Source: Adineta steineri
Lineage: Eukaryota > Rotifera > Eurotatoria > Adinetida > Adinetidae
NCBI GenBank assembly: GCA_905250115.1
Contig: CAJNOI010000218.1
Location: 35,107 to 99,106 of the forward strand
Length of the DNA: 64,000 bases
Direction of reading: 5' to 3'
Each line of letters opens with the position of its first letter. Position 1 is the stretch's first letter. The position numbers and the translations under genes are program-made. Below, one piece after another: positions 1 through 11,134 of the stretch. A model generated the notes under the pieces. The model saw only the letters and a list, made by a program, of their open reading frames with translations. It did not search any database and was not told the DNA's origin.

Positions 1-672
1 GATTCACTACGACTTGTTATATATATAGTTTACTTGGGGAGACGAAAAGCATCTGATAACCGTGAAACTTCTTGAGGCTGTGGGTGTGGGTATTGTATGT
101 ATATTACATTCACACCCACACCTTCGAGTTTATTCTTTCGGATAAAACAATTAATAATGAGGAATTCAATATTTCGAAATAATTTTCCTTTTCATTCTAT
201 TTTCTTCAAGTTCAAGCCGACTGATTTTACATCAATCGCTTATTTAAATACATTTAATACACATCTTTGAGAAAAGTTCAAGAAAAACCTTGATCATAAT
301 CACGTCCAAAAGTATTAAATTGCTCAGTGAAGTACAGAAAATTGAATAGATTAATGACATCTTTTCAAAATTTCATTTTATTATTCAATAAAAATTACAA
401 TATCATTTGTATCTGAACTATTAATATAAAAGATGAAAGATTAATAAAATTCTCATAATTCATCTTCCTCAAAGAGACTTAATTTTCATTCAATGTCAAT
501 GAATATTAAATTATTTTCATGATGAAGATCTCTTATCTATCGAAAAAAAGGTTTTCTTCGTTCTTTTACTACCTACTAGTATTTATTGACTGTGACTCAT
601 TTTGTTTTGTATAAATAAATACACAGACAAAATTATAACAAATATTCATTTCTTTTTCAAATTTTTCAACAA
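1..672. other. Intergenic, no gene seen
   Basis: AT-rich sequence with no convincing coding stretch. It holds one telomere-like inverted repeat (71-128, listed separately) and the presumed promoter of the broken gene that starts at 673. The reverse-strand open frame at 569-802 is composed of low-complexity residues and overlaps that gene, so it is treated as chance. Confidence 0.6.
71..128. repeat. Telomere-like inverted repeat, copy 1
   Basis: The left arm reads CTTGAGGCTGTGGGTGTGGG and the right arm reads CACACCCACACCTTCGAG, with a spacer of about 20 bases. The arms are imperfect reverse complements and consist of TGTGGG-type hexamers flanked by a CTTGAG-like sequence. This is the first of about 20 similar elements in the window. 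Confidence 0.8.
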
Positions 673-1846
673 ATGGCAACAGCAAATAATAAAACACAAT
701 GTTTTGTGTGTAACAAAGAAAAAAATACATACACTTGTAAAGGATGTTCGAATGAGTTCTGTTTTCCTCATTTAACAGGGCATCGACAAAGAATCGAGAC
801 ACAATTAGAGGAAATTATTAATGATCATGATCAATTTCAACAAAAACAAAATCCACACAGTTCTTCCTTAATCCAAGAAATTAATCAATGGGAAACAAAT
901 TCAATTGAGAAGATTCGACAAAAAGCAGAAGAATGTTGAGAAACAGCGATGGAATTGACACAAAAGTCGATCAGTGAGATAGAAAAAAAGTTTAGTAATT
1001 TATCTAAGAAAAGAAATTAAAAGAAATTCGTGAAGAAAATGAATTTAATGAAATTGATTTAAATAATTTTCAATTAAAATTAACACAAATTACAGAAGAA
1101 TCTCTTCAACCATCAAATATTTCTATTCAACAAGATTCACAAGAATTTATCAAGAAAATTTCACTTATTTCATCATTCGGTATGTTTATTCGATTATTTC
1201 ATTTCGAGAAAAGAGAAAACGAAGTATTTTCTCAAGTTTTTTGTATCACAAATTAATTTTATCAACGAGATTTAAAAAGAAAAATTTCAAATGTTGAAAA
1301 TGAATAAATATAAGATCGAGAGAAGTTTAAAAATACCTCATATCTACATGATTTGAATCTGTATTTTGAGGATATACTGAGATCTGTCAAAGTATTCCAA
1401 TATGAAAGCAACACTGCAAAATTATTATTTATGAAAAAAGTTAATCGGTGTTAGTAGACAGTGTCAAACGTTAAAATCTCGTTTTATTATTTTACATATG
1501 GATCAAGATATTTTATTTGAAAAATCTCTTTTAATATTTTAAGGAAAAAATTATCTTGCTTTTAAATTGTTAAATAAATTCAAGTTAAGTTTAACTCTTT
1601 AGTTTAGAATTTTCAAATAAAAGCATTATTTAATCTATTAATAAAAAAGAAGTTGTTAATGAATTTTAAATAGATCATTGAAATAAACTCAAATACAAAT
1701 TTTTCTTCTTATTTTTGCCCTTTTTTATCGAAAAATAAAAAAAAAGATTTGAATAAAAAGAAAATCTTTTTTTATTTTAGAAGAACTTCAAACAAAAAAG
1801 AATAAATTTCAACAATTTGGAATTACTGTTGCTGGAGAAAATGGAC
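673..1846 (+). pseudogene. Broken B-box/coiled-coil NHL-type gene
   Basis: The open part (673-939) encodes a B-box-like zinc-binding module (CFVCNKEKNTYTCKGC, then FCFPHLTGHRQ) and the start of a coiled coil. An in-frame TGA at 937-939 is followed by more sequence coding for the same helix (ETAMELTQKS...). A frame change near 1015 leads into a reading frame beginning LKEIREENEFNEIDLNNF and ending at a donor near 1181. A second coding block starts after TTTTAG at 1781 (ELQTKKNKFQQFGITVAGEN). This resembles the segment before the NHL repeats in the expanded rotifer NHL family, but the repeats are absent: coding similarity stops at about 1846 where a telomere-like element begins. It is a pseudogene with a nonsense codon, a frameshift and a truncated 3' end. 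The family assignment is from memory of similar proteins. Confidence 0.65.
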
Positions 1847-1930
1847 AGGGTGTGGATGAGTGTCGGTGTGAGTGCAGGTACGGGTATGGGTATGGGTGAG
1901 TTAAGCATAGAGATACCCACACCCACGCCT
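1847..1930. repeat. Telomere-like inverted repeat, copy 2
   Basis: The G-rich arm has GGGTGTGGATGAG followed by further GGTGTGAG and GGGTATGGG variants. The C-rich arm is ATACCCACACCCACGCC. It starts at the point where coding similarity of the upstream NHL-type pseudogene stops. Confidence 0.75.
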
Positions 1931-2320
1931 CATATTCTATCGATAAAACATGTTCTGTTAAACTCCAATTATAATTAAAATATATTTAAAAAAAACAACT
2001 GTATTAATTAAAGACAGAATGTTTTGATATATCCCAATCCATTTTAAATTCTTGTTTGCCTATAATTATTATATAGTATTTATTACATACCATTTTATAT
2101 CGCCAAGCAATCATAACAAAAATTTTGTCTACACGTTTTATGTCTGTTCTGTGATTTTTTAGTTAACATCATTCTTTTTTCTTTCAATAAGTAATTACAA
2201 AATCAAGTCAAAACCAATAATAAAACAAACACCTACTCATTTGATCGAAAGAAAAAATAGAAACACATCATATAACTAACATATACAGGTATACAGCACA
2301 TATTTCAACAATATTCAACA
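1931..2320. other. Intergenic, probable promoter of F-box/LRR gene
   Basis: AT-rich, no coding signal. It separates the copy-2 inverted repeat from the ATG at 2321. No clear promoter motif is recognised. Confidence 0.5.
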
Positions 2321-5300
2321 ATGACAAATCAAACCATCGCTACCTTCTTAACATTACCGGTGGAGCTTGTCTACCGAATAATGGATCATCAATCTGATCT
2401 TACAATGTTATGTTCAATGAGAAACGTGTGTCAACGATTGAACAACGTCGTAGACAGTTATGAACGATATAAGGTAACCTTTTTTTCTATCATCACAGCG
2501 TAAATTTTATCTATCAGCCTTCAAATTATTTTTCATTCACACAATCTCTATTTAAATATAATAACTTCAATAATATGTATGAATAAACTTTGTCACTAAA
2601 AAATAATTCATCATTTATCACTCTCTCTCAAAAACTTAATTTTTTCTATGATGACAATATAAAAATAATATCCAAATAATAACGAAAAAAATAGTTTTTT
2701 TTCTCGTTCTATTCAATCTCTTTTGAATACTCCACGTTTCAGACCGAGTATGATGACATAAACATGTAACGTTTAGATAAAAACGAAAGAAAGAAAAGGA
2801 GACAATATTGTTAATTGCTTATACTTGTATTTAGCCACGTTTTTTCTTATACTATTTCGATAATAAAAATAGTATTTTGGAAGAAATGCACGTTGTATAA
2901 ACTAGTTTATTTTGTTACAATTAATGTCTTAAAAATTCTGTTGAGAAATATCTCCGACGAATGTTCTCCTGAGAGCACAGACGACTATGGATATGCATGA
3001 CGGTGTATGTGGATGGCGAGAACATTCACACATAACATTATTCATAATGGATATTTTTTGTACAACAATTTAACATCTTCTCGTCTTCTACTCATCATGA
3101 ATACAATATTATGAAATAAATTGTCTGAATCTTCACTTTTGATAAATCAACGTTGTTTCATTAATAGAATCGTATGTTGCCATTGAACGCAACAATCAAA
3201 TTCAATTAATTTTTACACAGATAGACACGAAAGAAACTCGTTCATCTACCACTCACAAGAGACTATCTTTAGTCGTTCTAGAGAATACTATCAGACGATC
3301 TGTCATACTTGCTAATGCTCTAAACCGTTATTACCAATGCTTCACAACTACTTTTAGCCAATATAATTTTCACACTATTATTCATTTACCAAAACTTCTT
3401 CCTTCGTCCACAAACATTTCCGAATTCAGGCAACTCATAGATCAAAAACTGCTATCCATGCAACACCTTTAGTGACTTCGTTTTAATTCAGCTTCTTCTT
3501 CCACACTCTTCAGCACTGTATAGAATCTAAAATCCTAACAATATTCACACTCATATCGATACGGTCCTCCATCCAGTCGCATCAACATATATTACATTGA
3601 CCTAACAGAAGATAGCACCAAACAACAGTTCCTTTCTCTCGCCCATATTGTATCTATATATGCACTTCTTCATCTAGACCCTCACTACGCTAGTTCTTCC
3701 ATGGAATATAATCGAAGATGTTCGAACCAAACATTTGGCTAATGTATTACAACACAACACGGTAATCATCATTTTCTCCTGATCTGTACTATGCCTTTAC
3801 ATGAACTAATTCATCTAGACACTTACAACACTAGATCTCCAATGGAATCGAATCAAAGCTCTTGGAGCAAAACATTTGGCTGATGGATTACGACATAACA
3901 CAGTAATTATCATTCTCTCTTCACTTATAGCATGTCTTTCTCTGCACTTTTTTATGCAGACACTCACCACACTAAATCTTCGAAATAACGAAATCCAAGC
4001 CGTTGGAGCACAATACTTGGCTAACGGATTACGTCATAACACAGTAATTAGCATCTTCCCTCCAACTAGATCATATCTTTACCTGCACTTTTTTATCTAG
4101 ACACTCGCCACACTAAATCTCCATCATAATTCAATTGGGGATGATGGGGCACAACATTTGGCGGACGGATTACGATATAATACAGTATTTATGATTCTCT
4201 CTTGATCTACGGCATCTCTCTACCTGCACTTTTTATGTAGACGCTCACCACACTAGATCTCCAGTGGAATATAATACAAGCTGTTGGAGCACAACATCTG
4301 GCTGATGTATTACAACATAACACAGTAATTAACATTCTCTCTTCATCTATACTATGTCTTTACCTGCACTTTTCCTTCTAGACACTTACCACACTAGATC
4401 TCCAATGGAATGGAATCGGAGATGTTGGAGCACAACATTTGGCTGATGTATTGAAACACAACTCAGTAATTATCATTGCGTCTCCATCTATGCCATCTCT
4501 TTATCTGCACTTTTTTTATCTAGACACTCACTACACTAAATCTCGAATATAATTCAATTGGAGATGTTGGAGCACAACATTTGGCTGATGGATTACGACA
4601 TAACACAGTAATTATCATTCTCTCTTTATCTACACCATATTTTTACCTGCACTTTTTCATCTAGACACTTACCACACTAGATCTCGGACGCAATGAAATC
4701 GGAGCTGTTGGAGCACAACATCTGGGTGATGCATTACGAGTTAACATAGTAATTAACATCCTCTATTCATGTGTTTACCTGTACGTTTTCATCTAGGCAC
4801 TCATCATACTAAATCTTGGAAATAACCAAATCGGAATCATTGGGGCACAACATTTCACTGATGGATTACGGCATAACACAGTAATTATTATTCTGTGTTT
4901 ATCTATACCATCACTCTCCCTGCAATTTTTCATCTAGACACTCATCATAATAGATCTTCAACATAATCAAATCGAAGATGTTGGAGCACAGCATTTGGCT
5001 GACGGATTGCGTCATAATACAGTAATTAGCATCTTCCCTCCATCTGTATCATATATTTACCTCCACTTTTTTATTTAGACCCTCACCACACTAAATGTCC
5101 ATCATAATTCAATTGGCGATGACGGAGCACAACATTTAGCGGACGGATTACGATATAATACAGTATTTATCATTCTATGGTCATCTATGCCATCTCTCTA
5201 CCTGCACTTTTTCATGTAGACACTCACCACAATAAATCTCGGAGATAATAAAATCGGAGATGTTGGAGCACACCATTTGGCTGATGGATTACGACATAAC

Positions 5301-6727
5301 ACAGTAATTAGCATTCTCTCTGCATCTATATCATCACTCTCCGTGCACGTTTTCATCTAGACACTCATCACACTAAATCTCGAAGATAATCAAATAGGAG
5401 CTGTTGGAGCACAGTATTTGGCTGATGGATTACGGCATAACACAGTAAGTATCATTGTCCCTTCAAATATACTATGTCTTCACCTGCGCTTTTTCATCTA
5501 GACACTCATCACACTAAATCTTGATGATAATCAAATCGAAGCTGTCGGAGCACAACATTTAGCTGATGTATTAAAACATAGCACAGTAATTAACATTCTC
5601 TTTTCATCCATAGCATGTCTCTACCTGTACTTTTTCATCTAGACACTCATCATACTAAATCTTCAACGTTATCAAATTGGAGATGTTGGAGCACAACATT
5701 TTTCTGATGTATTAAGACATAACACGGTATTTATCACTCTCTCTTCATCTGCACGATGTCTTTACCTGTATTTTTTCATCTAGACACTCACCACACTAAA
5801 TCTCCGAGGTAATGAAATCGGAGATGTTGGTGTACAATATTTGACTGATGAATTACGATATAACACAGTATTTATTATTCTCTCTTCATCTATACCATCT
5901 CTTTATCTACATTTTTTCATCTAGACACTCACTACACTAGATCTCCAATCGAATGAATTTGGAACTGTTGCTCTACAACATTTGGCTGATGTATTAAGAC
6001 ATAACACAGTAATTAGCAGTCTGTATTCATGTATACCATGTGTTTACCTGTAGGTTTTCATCTAGACACTCACCATAATATATCCCGGAGATAATCTAAT
6101 TGGTGATGTTGGAGTACAAAACTTGGCTGATGGGTTACAATATAATACAGTAATTAGGATTCTCTCTTCATCTGTACGATGTCTTTACCAGCATTTTTTC
6201 ATCTAGACACTCACCACACTCCATCTTGGAAACAGTCAAATTGGAGATGTTGGAGCACAACATTTAGCTCATGCATTACGACATAACATAGTATTTATCA
6301 TTGTCTCTTCAAGTATACTATCTCTTCACGTACACTTTTGCATCTAGACACTCATTATACTAAATCTCCAACACAATCAAATAGGAGATATTGGAGCACA
6401 ACATTTGTGTGATGTATTACGACATAACACAGTAATTAGCATTCTCTCTTCGTCTATACCATGTCTTTCCCGTACTTTTTCATATAGACGCTCACCACAT
6501 TAAATCTCGATGATAATCAAATCGGAGCTGTCGGAGCACAATATTTGGCTGATGAGTTACGACAAAATACAGTAATTAGCACTCTCTTTTCTTCTATAGT
6601 ATATCTTTGCCTGCACTTTTTCAACAAGACACTGACCACACTAATTCTCCGAGGTACTGGAATTGGTAACGACATCGAACGTGAAATCAATGAATATATG
6701 GCACGCAATGAAAGTAGAAAACCATAA
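2321..6727 (+). CDS. F-box plus 22-unit leucine-rich-repeat protein
   Basis: Exon 1 (2321-2473, 51 codons, phase 0) encodes an F-box: LPVELVYRIMDH, then LCSMRNVCQRLN. The F-box normally binds Skp1 in SCF ubiquitin ligases. From 3678 come 21 exons of exactly 84 nt, each one 28-residue ribonuclease-inhibitor-type LRR (TLTTLNLxxNxIG, then GAQHLADxLRHNT), and a last exon at 6629-6727 that caps the array and ends in TAA. Every LRR exon is phase 0. The introns are about 55-63 nt and resemble one another. Joined directly, F-box and LRRs give 671 residues. The 1.2 kb between exon 1 and the first LRR contains uncharacterised open sequence (3146-3474), so exons may be missing from this model. All 21 units are free of stop codons, which argues for a functional gene. 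A substrate-recognition role is inferred from the architecture. Alternatively the LRR array belongs to a separate gene whose start is not seen. Confidence 0.7.
3146..3474 (+). other. Orphan open stretch inside F-box/LRR gene
   Basis: A stop-free stretch of about 108 codons with no ATG near its start and mixed hydrophobic/polar composition (RLSLVVLENTIRRSVILANA) ends at a TAG. Shorter coding-like stretches follow in other frames to about 3660. It may be a central exon of the surrounding gene, a decayed exon, or chance. I do not recognise the sequence. Confidence 0.25.
3678..6628 (+). repeat. Tandem exon-plus-intron LRR array, 21 units
   Basis: Exons start at 3678, 3819, 3960, 4101, 4241, 4382, 4524, 4665, 4797, 4938, 5079, 5220, 5361, 5502, 5643, 5784, 5925, 6066, 6207, 6348 and 6488. 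The period is about 141 bp (84 nt exon plus 48-63 nt intron). Introns typically begin GTAATTA and end TTTTTCATCTAG, so exon and intron were copied together. Units at 3960-4240 and 4938-5219 share intron variants (GTAATTAGCATCTTCCCTCC and GTATTTAT), indicating a multi-unit duplication. Confidence 0.9.
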
Positions 6728-7214
6728 AAGTTACTATCGAATGTATTTCGATAACGGACACATAGCTAGTGACGGTGGTAGTTATTTTTTATCGTGTAGT
6801 GTAATTTTTATAAGCACCATAAATAAAACCGCGTTTTTTAAACTTAATCTGTGTTTTGATGACAATGTTTGGTTAGTGCTTTTGTTTTGACGGGAAGGAA
6901 ATTGTGTAAAAGAAAAGAATGGAATTTTTAGAAAAGTATTTTGTGACACTGCAGCAGGTGCAAAATCATACACAGATTGTATATTATAGTAGTAAAAATT
7001 TCATGGCGTGTTCTCACGTCAGTGAGGATGAAGCGGAAAATGTTTAGTATGGTGGTCGCAAAACTCTCAATGATCCTTCTTGATAAGTTCTAACAATAAA
7101 AAGTTCTTTGTGATAATAGTAAAACCCTGAGAAGTTATTCTCAGTAATGCTGATGTAAAACGGTTCTGTTGGATGATATTGAACCAGAAAAGTTTTTCTC
7201 CAATAGTAGTGAAC
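6728..7214. other. Intergenic, no gene seen
   Basis: This lies between the LRR stop codon and the copy-3 inverted repeat. It contains a short perfect hairpin (CTGAGAAGTTATTCTCAG, near 7128) and repeated GAACC/AAAGTT words but no convincing coding sequence. Short open frames here on both strands lack coding character. Confidence 0.5.
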
Positions 7215-7291
7215 CGTGGGTGTGGGTGTGGGTGTATGGACATAGGTGTAGGTATTCTCTTAACCTTTATCCTCACCCGCACCCACAACCT
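7215..7291. repeat. Telomere-like inverted repeat, copy 3
   Basis: The left arm is CCGTGGGTGTGGGTGTGGGT (three TGTGGG units) and the right arm is CCTCACCCGCACCCACAACC. It abuts the 3' end of the sodium-channel pseudogene on the reverse strand. Confidence 0.8.
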
Positions 7292-7296
7292 TTAAT

Positions 7297-8998
7297 ATCT
7301 AGTAATTCTTTTTCATTTTCTAATTGACGTTCATTTTCAGCTTCATCTTTACTTTGTTGTTCAAGATAAGATCTTGAAACAATAGCTAAGATTAAATCAA
7401 TTAAATAAAATGAACCAAAAAATATAACAGAAAGAAAATATAAAAAATGATAACGACCAGCTGCTGATAAAACCTAAATAAACATTTTATTTAAATAATT
7501 CAAATTTCTTTATTTACTAATTGATAAAGATTTTTCTAATAATCTTGTGTCATTCATCGAAAACATAAAAGCATAACCCAATCATAATTATCAAAACTAT
7601 AAAAATAAATCAAAATTAAAATTCACCTTTTATATCCAAAATCGGGACTAGAAAAAATTAATTAATTAATTTAATAATTAAAATAAGAAAAAAATTACCT
7701 TTCACCTCGATCTTTCCAACCAACATAACCATTAGGACATTTTGTACTTCTACTTGGATTACCACAAAGTAAATATAGTTCATCTTTTTCATACCAATAA
7801 AGGTAAATAAATTATTTTTACAGTGAATATTCAAAATAATAAAAAGACAATGAAATATTATTAAAATTCTAACTATAAAAGATCTAATTTGTTTGATAAC
7901 TCTCTACATACTTTCATTATTCATTTGTTTTAAATAGAAATTATATGAAATATTAAATCCAATATTGGAATTATTTATAAAAGATTCATAAGTGGCTACA
8001 CATTTTTGTCGAAGAACGCCCATATAAAGTTGTATTCCAATCTATAATAATAAAAAAGATTTTATCGAATATTTCATTTTTTTTGTAAATGTTCAACCAA
8101 AGCAAATATGGAAAGAATAAAAGCTGATAAAATAGCAATATCACTTAAAGACCTAAATGATTGTATTAATGAATATACAATTGTTTTTAAACTTAGAAAA
8201 ATGAATGAATTAATTATTTTAAAATATAAAATAATTAAACCAGGTACAACTGCAACAGTTTTTAATGCTCTTAGTACAGCAACTTTTTCCAAATTAACAA
8301 AAAATGCAACATAACTAAAATATAAAAGTATTTTTCTATTTAAATAAATCCATACGCAATTGTAATAACAGTAAAATCCAATCAATTCTATGGATCACAT
8401 AAAAATGTATATATTCCTATAAATACATATCTAGAAACATAATAATTATTATTAAGAAGAAATTAAAATCATATGACATACTCAACCGTTTCCGGTACAT
8501 TTTTAAATGTCATAAATATATAATTAGTTATAATCGAAAGCATAAATAATGTACTAAAAAGTGAATGTGTTAATATAAGAATAGCTAAACGTCGAGTAAA
8601 ATTAAATGGATAAAATATAAAACAAGCTGATGTTGAACTAAATCGAAATATCGTGTGATTTTTATTAATAACGACAAATACCTACAACGATTTTAATAGA
8701 ATTCTACATACATATTCCGTACAATAATAATTATTGATTTCTTCAATTGGTTTTCCAATAAGTTCCCTAGGAAATTTATTTTTTAAGATTCTTGGTAATT
8801 TTTGTCCAACAGCTAAATCTTTATTAGCTATTCGTTTTTGTTCAATTTATTCATCGGATGACGTTAAACATTATTATCTTTATGTATTGATTGTTGAGAA
8901 GTAATACGTTCAGCTTCTTCTTCTTCTTCTCAATAATGTTTTATATGTTCAATTGATTCATGAGTAAATTCGCGAAAGATAATCGAATCATAATCCAT
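7297..8998 (-). pseudogene. Decayed voltage-gated sodium channel, N-terminus to domain I
   Basis: Read on the reverse strand from 8998, the exons align in order with animal Nav alpha subunits. They cover the N-terminal FREFTHESIEHIKHY; the segment before and in S1 (HTIFRFSSTSACFIFYPFNF, then TNYIFMTFKNVPETVEY); [10 protein letters not shown] of S2-S3; the S4-S5 region [19 protein letters not shown] and [25 protein letters not shown] of S5; the cysteine-bearing extracellular loop LLCGNPSRSTKCPNGYVGWK; the pore region MTQDY; and S6 GRYHFLYFLSVIFFGSFYLI followed by LILAIVSRSYLEQQSKDE. In-frame stops replace conserved residues: both Trp of the expected DPWNW are TAG and TGA, the Trp of MTQDYW is TAG, and another TGA precedes MTQD. 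There are also a frameshift in the N-terminal region and a missing piece of S2. Domains II-IV are absent; similarity ends next to copy 3 of the inverted repeat. Confidence 0.85.
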
Positions 8999-9295
8999 TT
9001 TGATTATTATCATTTACTCAGGGGTGCTGGCTTAACATTAGTATTAGGAAAATGCTAATACTTATGTATTAACTTCAAAAAATAATTTAATGCTTTGGTA
9101 TTAGTATTAAATAACTATCAGTCTAATGCTAATATCTACGACATTTATGTGTGCTGTTTTCAAATGCATTGTTTGAGTCCTAACATTACACTCTATTTGT
9201 GAACTTCTTATATTACTTGTTATAGAACAGTTGTATATACTTCTGAAAAGAAAACAGACATGATGACTGTAACGGAAATGAATGAATGCATATAA

Positions 9296-9607
9296 ACAAT
9301 TCTCTTTCTCGTAGAGAAGAGTTCAATAAACATAAATCGTCTGCTTGCTTGCTTGTGTGTCCACAGGGTCAAAAAAACATCGAAAACTCATTTTTCCAAA
9401 AAGACATTTCTAGACGTATTTCAATGCGAGGACTTGGAATCTAGGGGGTCTGTTGAGTGATCATGGTGAGGGGAGGGGGCGAAGAGGGTGCAAAGGTTAA
9501 AAAAACATCGAAAATGTATTTTTCACGGCTTTCAATTGTTTTTTCAATAAATGTGGAGAAAATGCATTTCTACGAGAAAGAGCTAGGTGAGTCCTCGTAC
9601 GAGCGTT
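9296..9607 (-). repeat. Dispersed repeat family A, short copy
   Basis: This carries the same landmarks, in reverse order and on the opposite strand, as the longer copy at 23722-24590: CTCTTTCTCGTAGAGAAGAG, a CTTG microsatellite, CAGGGTCAAAAAAACATCG, and at the far end ATTTCTACGAGAAAGAGCT with GAGTCCTCGTACGAGCG. It lies inside the inverted-repeat element. It has no coding capacity. Confidence 0.6.
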
Positions 9608-9629
9608 ACTTATGAATCAATATCTTTTA

Positions 9630-9912
9630 TTGAATAAATAAAAGAAAAATGTAACAACAAAAGTATTAAACTAATTTCTAGTGCTTCTTAATTGAGCTTA
9701 TGGTTTAGACTCTATTCAGTCGTCGAGTCCTCCAATACAATTCAGAATAATTGTATCACCACGTTGAGTCCAACCTTCATCCGAAGTGTTTGTGTTGAGA
9801 CTGACTATATCTAATACGCAAGGCAATAGAAAAAGAAACAGAACAAGAGAAAGATAAATGTGGTAAAGCAAGGGAGGTTATTGAAAATTATGTCTATCTA
9901 TTCTCTTGGCAC
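9630..9912 (+). repeat. Dispersed repeat family B, copy 1
   Basis: Landmarks are TTTTATTGAATAAATAAAAG, CACGTTGAGTCCAACCTTCA, TCCGAAGTGTTTGTGTTGAG, GAAACAGAACAAGAGAAAGA and TGTCTATCTATTCTCTTGGC. The same series occurs at 24700-24890 (same strand) and 11135-11440 (opposite strand). Confidence 0.65.
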
Positions 9913-10148
9913 AAATATCAATATTTCTTTAATTTGATTTTATTCTATTGACATTTTTAGATATAAATCTATCTATAATCAGTCATCATGTCTGTTTTCT
10001 TTTCAGAAGTATATACAACTGTTCTATAACAAGTAATATAAGAAGTTCACAAATAGAGTGTAATGTTAGGACTCAAACAATGCATTTGAAAACAGCACAC
10101 ATAAATGTCGTAGATATTAGCATTAGACTGATAGTTATTTAATACTAA

Positions 10149-11134
10149 TGTCAAAGTATTAAATCAATTTTTTAATTCTAATACCAAAGCATTAAAATTA
10201 GTATTAGATATATCAAACTTAAGAATTTTAGAATAAGTTGTCTACATACTTAACTTTGTCTATTTGCATCTCTGGGTGTGTCTCTCCTTTCTTCTATGTT
10301 TTGACACTAATAAAAACGTCATAGATAATCAAACGTAAATAAAGAAGAGAACATGTTTTCAAAATATCAAACAGAACTATAAAAATAACATCATTCTAAC
10401 CAAGTGGAAAAATTTCAATATACATTTTACTACTTTTCATCAGAACAATAAACGAGATGATCTATAACAATTCTATATATAATAATTTTATTTTAATTGT
10501 TCAGTGATTTTGATAAAAAAAATTACAATTTTTATTTTTCACATAGATTATTCTAGTCTAAGAATAAGATCTTGAATAAAATATTAAATTATCTAGATAT
10601 ATCGTGTGGTATCATTATGAAACTACTTAGAATTATCGCCAGTGTTTATAATTCACATTGACTAGTATTATAATCAAGCTGTAATACATTAAGTATGTAT
10701 TTTTTGTAGTTTAAAGACGAAATTTGTTATTAAATATCGACATTTGGAACATTTCTATGTGCTCATCTTGTATTTTATTTTTGAAATAAAATTATATCTA
10801 AATAACATACATATCACGATTAAAGTTTGAATTTATTTATCAGTTTGTTGTTCGAGGAGTTTCATAAAAAAAACAATACTATATTAACTAAAAGTTGATT
10901 TTCTTTTGTTTTATGAACAAAAATCAAAAGATTTCAAATATTATATAGAATTTAATGTATCAAAGAAAAAAAAATAACTTAATCATGTCGAAGTGTCCAA
11001 AGTATATGTTAATCTGATGGAGAACAATAAAGTGTATGGACCGTTGCATCTCTTGCTTTGAAAAAGTTTTGTTTTTTGGATCGTTCAGTTGAAAATAGTT
11101 TTACAAGCTGAATATTGTGCCAAGAAAATAGAGG
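10149..11134. other. Intergenic, no gene seen
   Basis: AT-rich sequence with many stops in all frames and homopolymer A/T runs. The first about 65 bases are the outer, imperfect continuation of the inverted-repeat element. Nothing else recognisable. Confidence 0.55.

Larger units (their letters stand above)
9101..10148. mobile_element. Inverted-repeat element with 168-bp identical arms
   Basis: Bases 9101-9268 are, by eye, a perfect reverse complement of 9981-10148 (TTAGTATTAAATAACTATCA in the left arm, TGATAGTTATTTAATACTAA in the right). A 712-bp interior separates them. Weaker similarity continues outward on both sides through ATTAGTATTA / AATGCTTTGGTATTAG words, so the true element may span about 9040-10215. 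No transposase frame is present, so this looks like a non-autonomous foldback/MITE-type element. Arm identity suggests recent insertion or gene conversion between arms. The open frame at 9948-10142 is the arm itself. No target duplication was identified. Confidence 0.75.

Noticed and set aside
3678-6628. CRISPR-like reading of the regular repeats
   Set aside because: The 141-bp period is exon plus intron of an LRR gene in a eukaryotic genome, with coding content in every unit; it is not a CRISPR array.
6545-6727. Separate small gene with MADELRQNT start
   Set aside because: This is the last two LRR units of the long F-box/LRR gene read across their intron.
7500-9000. Alternative genetic code (UGA as Trp) to explain stops at Trp positions
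   Set aside because: Intact genes in the window use TGG for Trp and TGA as a normal stop (for example the cullin stop), and TAG also occurs at Trp positions in the pseudogene.
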